Shown here piece after piece: positions 1 through 11,513 of a stretch of 64,000 nucleotides of DNA. Where the stretch lies: NCBI RefSeq assembly GCF_901709675.1, contig NC_051090.1:4084342-4148341 (forward strand), written 5' to 3'. The position numbers were made by a program, and so were the translations under genes. The stretch's first letter is position 1. Every line of letters begins with the position of its first letter. The notes beneath the pieces were generated by a model. That model saw only the letters and a program-made list of their open reading frames with translations. It ran no database searches and was not told where the DNA came from. This stretch comes from Syngnathus acus. Its lineage: Eukaryota > Chordata > Actinopteri > Syngnathiformes > Syngnathidae.

Positions 1-111
1 AGCCGTGAAAGACGCATTAACTGGACAGAAAGATAAAGAAAAAATAGGTCAAAACTAGGATATGAAGAACGTGATTTTTTCTGGGCACATAATAAATTGC
101 GATGTCCGTAC

Positions 112-3100
112 GCGTAAGCCTGCCGCAGTACAAGAAGTTGTAAGCAGGTCCTAACATGGGGCAGAGCAGCACGTCGATGTTGCATCGTCTCCATTCGGCC
201 AGGGTCTCATCTATGTAGTTCTGACGAACACACGTAAATAAAACCTTCAGTGTCTCCTTCTGCACGTGCTCAAACGTCATCTGCTCACCTGCACAGCCAC
301 ATGTTGCTCCCACAGCTTCACAACAGACCTGAAACATGAGCAAAGAGAGTATTAGCGTGTGCCATCATTGACGAAGAAAGCTTGAAAGTTCTCACCCGGC
401 TCCAGTGGAGCATTGCAGGAGGAGAGAACCGCGAGGAGACTGCGGACAGAAAAAAAAAAAAGACTCTGAGACAGAGCAGTTCTGCAGCTCAAAAAAAGAC
501 GTCTCACCAGAGGTCTGATCAGGAACGAGAGGATCTTCCTCAGCCACCGAGGAAGATAGAGAGGAAGCACTTGAAGTTTGAGACAAGGATCAAAAGGTCC
601 CCCCTTCCTAAAAGTATGAGAGTTTGAAACCACAGTGTCAGAGTGATTTATTTAAAGTGATTTATGGTAATAGTCTCCTAAGTGACACACAAATCGATAA
701 AACAATTAACTTAAACTGAAATGTAACATTAAACTACGATTGTAATTCACTGAGTCACTTAAAGAAACGCTTCTCGTATGCCTGTGTTATACTGCCCCCT
801 GGTGGCCCAGACGAACATACCAGATTGTGCAAGACTTACAGTTTTTGTACCAGAGAGGCGCCTCCATCTCCAAAGATGCCATTGGATATGAGCAAAAATG
901 CATCCTTAATCCTCAGATGATTGTATGGCACCACCTTTGTGTTCACAGAATCATATTAGAAATCTAAAAACACACTTTACTGGTGCGCTTACGGTGAGGT
1001 TTTACCGTATGGCCCGCCTGCTCCAACAAATCCCTGACTTCTCTGAGGCTTCGGGTCATGCTCGGTGTCAGTTGCGTGATGCCGTCGTTTTCCACGTAGC
1101 CGATCCTCAGAGGCTTGGCGCTCTTATACACCTGACATACATGCCACAGTTAGAATAACTTAAATAAATTTAGACAACATGCTCATTTTTTTCTGTGTAC
1201 AGGATCCAGTAAACCTCAATTACTTTTAAGTTTGAAAGTGTTTAAAAAGTTTGAAAGTTTGTCTAAACTATATTAATATTTATTTACAATGACTTTGATG
1301 GGAAAGTTGCCCCAGCCAACATGGCCGCCACATTAACGCAATTTTTAGCCTGAACAGGACCAGTCTCTGCCTGTAGATGGCGCCAAATTGCAACTAATTC
1401 TGGAACAAGCGGACTCGTGACGGTTAGCAAACATTAACGCATATAAAAGTGATTTAGATGACCGCTATAAAAGATCTTGTGACAATCCGTAAATGATTCT
1501 GTGAGGACACACCTGCATATTAAAAGGCAGGGGCGGGATAGTTGGGTCCAGGTCAAACATGTGGTCGCAGAGCAGCGCCTGCATACACAGAGCCAAGCCG
1601 TCCACATCCTTTGCCATTGGCCCAGAACTTGTCAACACTAAATGCACCACAAAAATAGACATACTGTCATGAAGAGTACAATCAATACACATTAACACTT
1701 TAGAACTTAGGAAACACATTTTAACTTATTAAAACATGTTAAACAGCACAAACAGATAAGTTACTCACCTGACTTTTGTCCCGGACTGACAGTGCTAACG
1801 CCCTGTTTGCTAGGGCACAAATAGGACATTTTATTGTGAGAGTTGAATGCCAGCTCATAAAAGTGAAGACAGAAAGACGATGGATAACCTGACTCGGCCC
1901 ACTGTTGGCTTGAAGCCACAGATCCCGCAGAAGGCAGCGGGGATACGAATGCTGCCGCCGATATCGTTGCCTATGCCGAGGATGGAGCCGCCGCCCCCAA
2001 TGAGAGACCCCTCACCGCCGGAAGAACCGCCGCTGGTCTTGTTGAGGTTGTGGGGGTTCACAGTCTGCCCGAAGATGACGTTACTGCAGTCAAAGCTTCG
2101 GGTGACACACGAGGGAAAAAGAAGGTGAGTGTGATTGTTTTTTTTTTGTTAAACGGCACGTGGTTAACTTTACCTCAACGTGCCCTGGGGGACGTTTGTT
2201 TTCACAAAGGGAATGGCGCCTTGTCTCCTCAAGACTTCCACAATAACCGAGTCCTTCTCGGCCGGATTGTCGAGGTTAGAAACCAGACCGCAGGAGGAAT
2301 CGTAGTACTGTGGGAGGGTTTTGAATGGCATGCGTGATTCGATACAGAGAGTCTGTATCAGCGATATGCACAAGACGCCATCTTGCCGTTACCTTGTAGG
2401 CAATGTTATCCTTGATGCTGACCGGAACGCCGTACAGGAGCCCTCGTTTGTTGGAGTCCAGAGTTTTTACATGGTCAAAACTTTCCAGCAGGATGGTGGT
2501 GCAACAGTTCAACCTTTTGTTTTCATTGATAGTCTGTAAAAAGAATGATGGTTAAAGTAATCAATCAGTTGATATTAGCTCCTCGACTTGATTCGAAGAA
2601 TATTAAAACTGGATTTATCATACTGCACCTTTTCCATGTAGGAGTAAAACACATCTTCAGGTACCAGCTGGCCATCCTGTAGTTTTTTTGTCAGCTCAGT
2701 CAAGGACAAAGACAAAATGAGAGATGAATCCATCTTTGGATGCTGGAAGGAGAATCACACGTAAAGTTAAATAGCCTTAACTCTCATTTGAGGACCCGCA
2801 CTCACAAAAAATAAATGAAAAGAAATTCAGAGTGCTTCCAATTGAATCACTATTTGAGATTTAGTGTTGTGCCATATCACTAGCAACATATTTTCTAGGT
2901 TTCATTAAAATATAAATCTGCTAGGTTAAATGCATTGGGTGATTTGTCAGTCAATGCTCAGAATGTTAAAGTGGTTTACAATAATATTAAATTGACTTTT
3001 TAGTAATAGGACCTCCATCTTGTTTGTGATGAAAATTTGGTGTACCTTAATTTTGTCGTGGTACTGTACTTGGCGAATTACTTTTTATTTTTTTAGGTTG

Positions 3101-3406
3101 TACTGCAAGCTACTTGGTTGAAAAAGTTTGAAAAGTATTTTTATGGTGACGTTAAGGCAGAAACACGAGCTATTTTCAACTCACCGCTTTCTTGTATAGT
3201 AACACAGCCTCTTCGGCTTTTAGCAAGCTGTCATCTCTCAGTTTCCTGGCTTTCTGGATCTTCCTCCTGGCGTCCAGGTGGCCGTCGACCGCCCGGGCAA
3301 GCGACACAAGAGCCCCCGCTAGGCCAGCAGCAGCCCCAGCTAAGAGGGCGGCTGATGACCAGGTGTCCATTTCCAGCCCCGAGAAAAACCGTTTGACATT
3401 GTCCAT
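112..3406 (-). CDS. faah: Fatty-acid amide hydrolase (3' end outside window)
   Basis: Integral membrane serine hydrolase of the amidase-signature family; FAAH degrades anandamide and related fatty-acid amides on internal membranes. Thirteen coding exons are readable: 3185-3406, 2629-2733, 2393-2533, 2174-2307, 1889-2095, 1769-1809, 1513-1637, 1006-1131, 840-934, 508-607, 396-439, 289-328, 112-220. All splice in frame. The start at 3406 opens an N-terminal hydrophobic segment, as in FAAH. The Lys-Ser-Ser triad is intact: Lys about 150 (PVSIKD), Ser 225 (GGSSGG) and Ser 249 (DIGGSIR), spaced as in mammalian FAAH. The last visible exon ends shortly after MLGPA in phase 1, so the C-terminal part lies left of the window. 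The donor after exon 5 (GTTATC) is weak but in phase. Alternative: a FAAH2-like paralogue, which is less likely given the N-terminal membrane segment and the neighbouring uqcrh. Confidence 0.95.
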
Positions 3407-3516
3407 ACTCGCTAGCTAAAACAATTGACCTTCCCTAGCCTGTAAACGGTCTGTGTCACTTTGGCTCGGCGCAAGCTCGTCTAGTATTTAAGGCTTGGAG
3501 TGTTGATGAGCAAATC

Positions 3517-3558
3517 ATTGGCGAAAGAACACGAGACAATCAAACCTGCGCATGCGCA
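3517..3558 (-). promoter_or_regulatory. faah proximal promoter elements (NRF-1 palindrome and CCAAT box)
   Basis: A perfect palindrome TGCGCATGCGCA at 3547-3558 matches the NRF-1 consensus. It lies about 140 bp upstream of the faah start codon. A CCAAT box in minus-strand orientation is at 3517-3521. Both sit in the gap between faah exon 1 and the 3' end of uqcrh, which is also on the minus strand, so faah is the natural target. The motifs are seen directly; function is inferred. Confidence 0.5.
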
Positions 3559-4056
3559 GTTATCCGTTTGGACTATTCAATAGCATTACCTAAAACGGCC
3601 TCCAGAGGGCGCTACTGTTGCTATTCTTTCGGTAGATTATTTTAGAGTTTTTAGACTCTAACCGTTTTCATTGTGATGTGACTGGTTTTGTGTATTTTAA
3701 CAACGATCCTGGTTTTGTGATCCATTTTGCACAAAATAATTCAACCTATCTTTACATTTTTATGAATACCAGTGCGGTGAAAAGTAGGAGCCCCTTCCTG
3801 ATTTTTTTTTGACCCCAAATTAAATGAAGCCATAACCTACTTAACATTAATCACAAATTCTGATGCTTTAAATGAATAGGCAAAATGTCTTGACCTATCC
3901 ACTTTAATATTTGCTTCCACTTGCTCTGCAGGTTTCTAATATGATCATACAGATAAAATAACATAGTGTTTCATATACATACAGTGAATATTTTAGATCT
4001 ATTTAGAACCATATTCTCCTTGTAAGCCACTGGCACAGCCAATAAGAAGAGGGGCT
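3559..4056. other. Short intergenic gap faah-uqcrh
   Basis: AT-rich sequence holding the uqcrh 3' UTR and the distal faah promoter. No open reading frame, RNA gene or repeat was recognised. Confidence 0.5.
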
Positions 4057-4670
4057 TCATTTAACCGAATGGAAGAGTTTGTGCGCCACCTGGAGACATA
4101 AAATGGGAATTACACACCGACATTATACTGACCTGTCCCCACTGCAATAAAATAAAGCCTCTCACTTACACAATGGTCCCGTGCATGGAGGAAGTCAAAA
4201 AGTTCCTCGGTGCAGTCCTCCGTTGTGGAGGAACGAGAGTTGACTCGGGTCTCACATTGTTCCAGACGTGCCTGTGTGTGTACGCAGTGCTCCGCCTCTG
4301 CACACTTTTCTCGCATCGTGTCCAGGGGATCCTGCAAAACAGCACCATTTGATTTCCGGGCCCGATTCCTTTCCAACGCGAATAGTGGGTTCAACGTACC
4401 ACTAGGTCCTCCTCTTCTTCTTCCTCCTCTTCCTCCTGCAACCGATCAGCGTTAGTGACAGTGAATATACTCATTCATCCAGGTCATTGTAGTCTCAGTA
4501 CAATGAATGACTGCAACTGGACTGTTCAGACATCCGCTGACATCAAATGCTGTCCTTCCATGCCAAGCTAGCGTTACAAAACAAGATGAGACGTTTGTTT
4601 ATTCGCCTTTATAACACCTACTTACGTCGTCTGGCTCTCCGTTCGCGATCATTTTGTCTTCGAGGACCAT
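4057..4670 (-). CDS. uqcrh: Cytochrome b-c1 complex subunit 6 (hinge protein)
   Basis: Acidic hinge subunit of mitochondrial complex III, in the intermembrane space, which helps cytochrome c dock to cytochrome c1. Four exons: 4626-4670, 4400-4435, 4170-4331, 4057-4089. They join to exactly 91 codons plus stop, the length of human UQCRH. Exon 1 encodes [15 protein letters not shown]. Exon 2 is a 12-codon acidic block with nine Glu then DLV. Exon 3 carries the conserved core, with the paired cysteines that form disulfides and the motif [15 protein letters not shown]. Exon 4 ends [10 protein letters not shown]. Intron 2 is only 68 bp. The start is set by the exon 1 match to the family N-terminus. 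It lies directly upstream of faah on the same strand, as in other vertebrates. Confidence 0.97.
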
Positions 4671-5164
4671 ATTTGCTGCTGTGCCGTGTCCCTTACCTGA
4701 CCACAAACCGAATCAAATGTTTTGGTTTGGAGGTCACGCCAGTTGGATTCAAAGCGAACGAGTCGTTTGTTTCCGTCTTTCAAAATAAATGATCACTCCC
4801 TATCTCATGAGTCGATAGGGTCCTTATCTGGCGTTGTTATCCATACCTATTTTTCTAAAAATATATAAAGAGTAGATATTACAAACAATATGTCAACGAT
4901 AGCCACTAATTCTATTGAGATAAAACAGAATGCTTTTAATTTGTTTAGTCGACAGCGGAACTATACTGCTCAATATTATGCAGCCTTTACTACCACCGTG
5001 TGGCTTAAACAGGTACTACACAAATAATCAAAAGAGTCCGGCTGGCTGGCTGTTTGGCCACTTGTGGGGTAATTTAAAGCCAAATAGCATAACGGATCGA
5101 CTCCATTGCGTAATGCACAAAATATTCCAGAGGATTCACGGCTATTTACATCACATACATATTT
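4671..5164. other. uqcrh 5' flank
   Basis: The first part is presumed uqcrh 5' UTR and promoter. The rest is AT-rich with no recognisable gene. Confidence 0.4.
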
Positions 5165-5430
5165 ACCAGCTCAGTGGCCTAGTGGTAGCGTGTCCTCCCT
5201 GAAACTGGAAGGTTTTGGGTTCAAACCCTGGCTGGGTCATACCAAAGACTACAAAAATGGGACCCATTTCCTCCCTGCTTGGCACTCAGTGTAAGGGGTT
5301 GAAATGTGGGCTCCCCTCTCCCCCAGGGGATGGACCAAAATCACACGGGACTGGGTTAAATGCCGAGGACAAATTTCACCACATCCAGATGCGTGTGTGA
5401 CGATCATTGGGACTTTTACTTTAATTATGC
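5165..5430 (+). repeat. tRNA-derived SINE
   Basis: The 5' part looks like a tRNA gene with an internal RNA polymerase III promoter: A box TGGCCTAGTGG at 5175-5185 and B box GGTTCAAACCC at 5218-5228. A roughly 200-bp tRNA-unrelated body and an AT-rich tail follow. The end has the ATCATTGGGACTTTTACTTTA type common in fish SINEs. No clean target-site duplication was found, so this is an older copy than the SINE in fyco1. Exact family not assigned. Confidence 0.75.
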
Positions 5431-5776
5431 ATGCTCATATGGCTTTCATTTGACAAATGCTTGCCAGGTGTCTTGGTGTGAAGAGTTTGCACTGTTCAGT
5501 TTGAAGTATTGCATTCAGCGTAGGTTTGACCAATAAGTAGGACAACAATTTATATACGGTCATTTTAAAGCTCACTATATCCATCATTAAAAGCTCCTAA
5601 AAAATATATATAAAAGATATGTTATACAGTTTAACTTCCAGAAAAACATCACGTGAAATAGAAACAAAGATAAGTGTCACTCTAGCTTAGAGCCTTGGTA
5701 GTATTAAGCCGTATTTCAACATTTTGGCAAATTGTAGTCATCACAGCAGTTGCTTGTTTCAGCCCTGACTGGAATG
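5431..5776. other. Intergenic, AT-rich
   Basis: No coding or RNA gene seen. It lies downstream of the multi-EGF gene, which is read leftwards. Confidence 0.4.
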
Positions 5777-5782
5777 TTTATT
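5777..5782 (-). terminator. Candidate polyadenylation signal of the multi-EGF gene
   Basis: AATAAA on the minus strand, beginning about 12 nt after the inferred stop codon at 5795-5797. If used, the 3' UTR would be only a few tens of bases. Other signals further left are possible. Confidence 0.35.
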
Positions 5783-5794
5783 TTAAACACTACA

Positions 5795-8700
5795 TCATCG
5801 GCCTTTCCTCTCTGGGCATTGGATTTTGTAGCCCACCCTGTAGGCTTGCAGGTACACACGTGCCTGGTTCATCCTGTTGAAAAAAAAAAAAAGCCATCTC
5901 ATATAATTAATCATGCTAAGATTTAACTATTGGAATAATTGTGCTCCATATGCTAATTTACATATACATCAACCTGTATTTGGTGCAAAGCTGAATCCCA
6001 AAAGGTCCGCAACGGTCAACGTAACTTTCCCTAAACGCTTTTCTCACCGCTCGAGCCCTGCTGACCACAGTAGTGACCACCGGGCATGTCCTTCAAATCA
6101 ATGACGACATCACACATGACATTACAAGAACAAAATAGTGTCCACATTATTGATTACATCATACTTACAGTCGCTCACAGCGCAAGCCCGCGGTGCCCTC
6201 GGGACATGTGCAAGTATTGAGAGGACTGCAGGTGGCGCCGTTCCGGCAGGGAGGAACGCACGGTGTAGTCACCGCTGCGTAGGAGCACACGGAAAAGTTT
6301 TAAGACGCACAATGTGCGATGCATAATGGCACAAACACGCACTGACCTGTTTCACAGAGACTTCCGGTGAATCCTTTGGCACAGCGACACCTATTGAGGC
6401 CTTCGCACACGCCGCCATTTTTACAAGTCTTCTGACACTGAACAGGCTCTGAATAAAAACAATTAAAGGGAGGGAGGTATGAAAAAGAAAAGTGTCGCAA
6501 TGGCAGGGGTTCAGAAGAAACTACATCAGACTGTTATGAATGCAGATATAACACATTTCTGTTGAATTTCACCTATTTGGCATCGAACTCCTTGCCATCC
6601 GCCAACGCACGTGCACATATTCACGTTCACACATCGGCCGCCATTTTGACAGGCGGGTGTGCACAAGGCTACAAAACACACACAAACACTGTGTTGTCGT
6701 TGCCGAAGAGGAAAGTCATCTGCTGTAACTGACCAAGCTTGGATTGGGGTTACTCACGCGAAAGGCACTGGGGGCCCGTGTAGTCTGACGGACATTGGCA
6801 GGTATCAGGACCCACGCAGCGACCGCCATTAGCGCATAGCAACTGACATACGGCTGAGATTTAAAAATGTAAAAAAATTAAAAAAGCACATGAAGAATGA
6901 TGACATCATCATCATTATAAAAGAAGTCTACCTGTGTGGCAGCCTTCTCCAGTCCAACCAGGAGGACATAAACATTTGTTCCAGCGCATACATGTACCTC
7001 CATGCGCACAAGGTGGGGAGCACATGGCTAAAATGCACACAAAGTCCAATAATCAAAAAAACTTCCCATCCCTTGATATCTACAACATGTCAGTAGAGAA
7101 AGAAACCTGAGCAGCCAAGGCCAGGGTAGCCCGGAGGACAGTCGCAGCTGTTTGGCGCCGTACACACTCCGTAGTTCTGACATGGCGGTTCACACACAGC
7201 TGGAAAGACGGGATGCCTTGTGTCATGCCAACACAAAAACTGGACTGTACAGCGTACTGTACAATTCCACTCACGTCGACATTTGGTGAGGTCATCGCTT
7301 TGCACTTGATAGCCCTCCTTGCAGGTGCAGTTGAAAATGCCGGGGTGATTCTCGCACAACTGCTCGCAGCCTCCGTTTGTGAAATCTCCGCACTCGTCCA
7401 CATCTCGTGACAGAAAACACAGACGGTGTAATAAAAAGATTACTTTGGCGCCCTCTTGTGGATCTTACCATCGCAGCTCCTCAGGTCCTCGCTCAGTTTC
7501 CAGCCCGCGCGGCAGCTACATCGAACATGGCCCTCGGCCCCCGTGACACAAATGTGGTCGCAACCGCCGTTTCTCAATTCACAAGACGAAACATCTGTGC
7601 AGATGATGAAAACGCGACAGGAGAGCGTTTTGTCAACAGAAAATCATCCGCTTGAAAATACGATTGGCTTTCAATTTCATTCGGAAGTGAAATACTGCTG
7701 CAGGTGAGGTTATCGGTGTCCAGCAGCAGAGGAGGTGGGCAGTGGCAGTCGTGTCCCCCCGGGGAATTGGTGCAGATGTGCGAGCAGCCGCCATTCTGAA
7801 GTTTACATTCGTCGATGTCTAAGCACACAGAAAAAATGGCAAAAAAAAAAAGTCATTTTCGACAAACTTTTCTCTCTCCATGCAACACATTTTTGCTATC
7901 ACTGAACCATAAAATGTGAGTGCTGCTCGTCCGTGTTTAAATGCTTGAAAATGAGCTGGTAGACTGTGAGTGAGGAATCTGACCCACGCAGGTGCGGCCG
8001 TCGATGTGGAGCTGGTAGCCGGGCCTGCACGAGCATCGGAAGGATCCCGGGGTGTTGACGCACGAGTGCGCGCAGCTTCCGTTCCGGGACAAACACTCGT
8101 TCACGTCTATCACATTTTAATTCCACAATCAATATGGGGAGTTATTAACATTGATGGCAGGGCGAATATTTTACTCACCTGTGCATCCGTGTCCATCTGG
8201 ATTTAGTTGGTAGCCGGAAACACACTGGCAACTGTAGCCTCCTGGTTCATTCGTGCAGTTGTGGTCACAGTGTCCGTTGTTCACGGCGCACTCGTCAACG
8301 TCTGCCGGCAAAATTACGTAGCATTAAGTCGACATTTCAAACCGGATTGAGTTTCTGAGGGGAACCGATCATGCCTGTATTGGCCCAGCGCTCACCGAAA
8401 CAAGAATGTCCATCTCCGTTGAAACCTTGGTAGCACTGGCAGAAGTAGGAGCCGACGATGTTGCCGCAGCGAGCGTTGACGTCACAACCGTGAACGCCTG
8501 ACGTGCACTCGTTCGTATCTGAGAAGAAACTCAACGATCATATCTCACTCCAAAACAAAATGGCGGTCTTTCCCGGAATGTTTGTAAAACTTTAGCATGA
8601 GTCAACTCGACCGATCTCATGTTTCTGAGTGAAACTTGCCTTCACAGTTTTGTCCATTGTGAGCCCCGTGGTATCCCACAGGGCAGGAACAGCTGAAGGA

Positions 8701-9799
8701 GCCGAGGGTGTTTGTGCACTCCGCATTGCCGTCGCAGGCTCGCAGGCCCGTCACCGCGGCCAGGGCGCACTCGTCGACATCTGCGAAACCAGAACAGCGT
8801 GCTATTTAGCGGGGACCACCGCGGCGCGGTTAATTACTCCTCATCATGCTCTCACACACACAAACATCATCTCTGCGGACGGACCCTGGCACCCTTCTGC
8901 ACCCTTCAGGTAACCACGGTGACATTGGCACAAGTACGAGCCCGGGGTGTTGGTGCACTTTGCGTGAGGGCCACACTGTTCCTTTTCTCCACACTCGTCA
9001 ACATCTGCGGAAGGGACAGAGGAAAATGCAAATATTTATCTCAGTTGTCTTTAATTTATGCACAGTATTATATAAATTAGTTTCACAAAGTGAAATATTT
9101 TCTTTGAACATAAATGGCAAAGCTACACATGCACACAGATAATATAATAATACCCACAGGCATTTATTCTTTATCTTCTGTAAAGAGCATCAGGTTGATA
9201 CTTTACCTTTGCATCCTGCTGCTTCCTCAAGACTGAAGCCAAGTGGGCAGGTGCAGATGTCTCCGATCTTTAGCATGTCTGATGGACAGCCACAATCCGA
9301 GCTGCCCTCAAGCATCACCTGGTTGCCGGGACACTGAGGAGCAGCACTGGGAAACTGGCGGGCAGCTGAAGTGGGTACAAGGCTGGTAGTTGACAATTGA
9401 CTAGGTAGGCTAGTGGATGCTTGGCTGAGAGCAGTGGAAGTGACTAATATGAAAGAAAAAGCGTTAAGAGGCACATTATGACTCAAAATGAAAAGAGAGT
9501 TGGTTTTCAAATCACCCATAGTCGGTGTAGGTTGGCTGAGATTTCCGATGAGATTCTCAATCTGTAAGAGAAAATCGATGGATGTTTTTCTTCCCGGGCT
9601 ATAAAATTGGTATGCCGCAGGCGTTGGACTAATCAATTTCATCTCATTGCTCTGTAGTTCAGTCACTTGCCTGGTGTTTGACGAGATCTGACTGCATGCT
9701 TTTGAAGACTTCATTTTCATCTCCCTCGGTGCTGTTCGGTGATTTAGTCGCTGAGGCGGCCAGCAGAAGGGCAGGCAGGAGGATGGAGAGGTGAGGCAT
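5795..9799 (-). CDS. Secreted multi-EGF protein, 14 EGF-like modules, not named
   Basis: Eighteen coding exons join to 695 codons: 9671-9799, 9516-9561, 9207-9443, 8885-9004, 8640-8780, 8396-8518, 8179-8301, 7984-8106, 7696-7818, 7469-7594, 7275-7403, 7107-7199, 6932-7027, 6758-6853, 6573-6668, 6347-6448, 6169-6274, 5795-5873. The start gives a clear signal peptide ([17 protein letters not shown]). A Ser/Thr-rich stretch and a Cys-rich segment come next. Eight EGF modules of calcium-binding type follow (DVDEC starts with C-terminal CxC loops), then six short hEGF modules of the CxxGGxC type. The protein ends with a 26-residue basic tail after CERL. EGF exons are phase 1-1, typical of exon shuffling. 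Module 2 has a longer first loop. Module 7 starts NVSSC and so lacks the usual calcium ligands. Two introns begin with GC. The tail modules resemble those of VWDE, but no VWD domain is present, so I assign no symbol. Confidence 0.85.
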
Positions 9800-10503
9800 G
9801 GCTTGATGAAGAGGAGCAGGAGAAGCCTAATCAAAGACCAAAACAAATCTGATATTGTTTATTTTAATAGAGATGAACCTATTGATTGTGGGGGAAAAAA
9901 AACATTAAATCACAACTGAAATACACCTTTAGAATGAATCTTTTACTTTTTTATTATTATTTATTTTCTAAAGAAACAACAAGGATAGGTTCCACAAACG
10001 AGAAATGAATAAGTGAATCCGTGAGTATGGAGAATGGTGGGAGGTAAACGCGCAAATCGCAACTACACTGCGAAACTTATCCAGAAGTAAATAAGACTTG
10101 TATTCCAGGCCCAGAATGGTATGTTGAAAAATGTGCAAAAGAATTTTGAGGAGCCACTACAGAAGATCAAATGTACTTTAAAAAGTGGGGGCTCATTCAT
10201 AGTGAACATGTCCAGACGGGCGGAACAACACCGAAATGCACCCTGTTATTAAGTTGACATGAAGCCCCTTCCTCCTCCTTCCTCGGAACAAAAAAAACAA
10301 AACTTGAATAAAAAACGGTCACAATATTGAGAAATATGTGGAATATTATACCGACTAATTAATCGTTGATTAAACATGGAAGTGTTTAGCGCGATCGAGC
10401 CTCGAGGACACTCTACAAATGGACCTAAAAACTCACTTTCAATCTTTTTCTATATAAAGTTAAATGCTTTATTGTGATTGAAAATGCTAAGTAATGAACT
10501 TAC

Positions 10504-10700
10504 CTGATGAACAAGTTTCAAAGAGCATACATATTGGTTCCGAGATGTCAAAACGTGTGGATCCGCGATAGAACTTTGCCCACTCCTCAACTTCTCCAGA
10601 GCCTCCTGTAGGGAGGGAGCACATCGTGGCCCCGCGACGGAAGGGGTGAGAGGGAGGGAGGGAGGGAGGAAGGGGGTGGTGGTAGTGGTTCTGGCCCGAC
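10504..10700 (-). other. Probable 5' noncoding exon of the multi-EGF gene (right edge approximate)
   Basis: A strong donor, CAG followed by GTAAGT on the minus strand at about 10498-10503, precedes an acceptor (TTTGATTAG) at about 9828. That acceptor lies just upstream of the signal-peptide exon. The exon beginning is not defined; a purine-rich GGGA repeat lies at about 10645-10670. Confidence 0.45.
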
Positions 10701-11513
10701 GTCGACAAAGTTTGGGTCAGCAAGTCGAGTACATTTACATACTTCGAATCAAGTATACTCGAGTTTGGTGCATATAAATGAAGCCACAAGGGGGCAGCAG
10801 ATGGCTCCTCAGTGTATGCATGTTCAGTTATTGCCGTTTTGACCATTTTATTAAAACTTGTACAGGTTAATGATTACGAAAAAAAAACGTAACACGTTGA
10901 AATAGGACTACAGTAAAAAAAAAAAAAAAAAGTACACAACAAGAACAACAACAATAACGTCACACATGTTAAAGGTAAGATGTGTTTTGTAAACTGCATT
11001 ATACTGCACTGTTTTCCTCTTGTGTTGATGGGGGGAAAAAAAAAAAAAAACACTTTCTAAAGCTTGTTCCCATAATCCAATTTACATGAAATAACATTTT
11101 GGAGCTGCCATAACTATTGTAACCTTGTGAAAAGTGAACAAAGCGGCTTTTCACAAGGCGTTAAAAAGCCCATTGTGAATTGAGCACACATGGAGATGCG
11201 GCAAAATACATCATACATAAGGCAAAGGACTGATGTAGGCTACACGTCTTGCTCACAGAATTCTTAGTAATGAAACACAACTGACGTAATACTCACACAC
11301 AAATGATGTAACACAAAATACTGTATTATAATATCTGTAACGCCATGTAGCAGTGCGACTGAACAACATACATTGGCAGCAGCGGACGCTTGCTCTGTGC
11401 AGCCCACGAATAGCGAAAAGGCGACCGTTGAAATGCATTGGTTTGGGATTGAAGAAAAATTCTTCCAAAAAAGCTAAAGTAAATGTGTGTGTGTGTGTAA
11501 TGCCTTGGCACGT
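10700..11513. other. 3' flank of the GHRH-receptor gene
   Basis: Contains the presumed 3' UTR of the receptor and several poly-A and GT simple repeats. No additional gene seen. Confidence 0.4.

Noticed and set aside
5165-5240. A functional tRNA gene on the plus strand
   Set aside because: The A and B boxes are present, but cloverleaf pairing is poor and the sequence continues into a SINE body.
10487-10846. A 119-codon frame starting at 10846 as a separate gene
   Set aside because: It overlaps a likely noncoding exon of the multi-EGF gene, is interrupted by a strong donor and shows no protein-like features.
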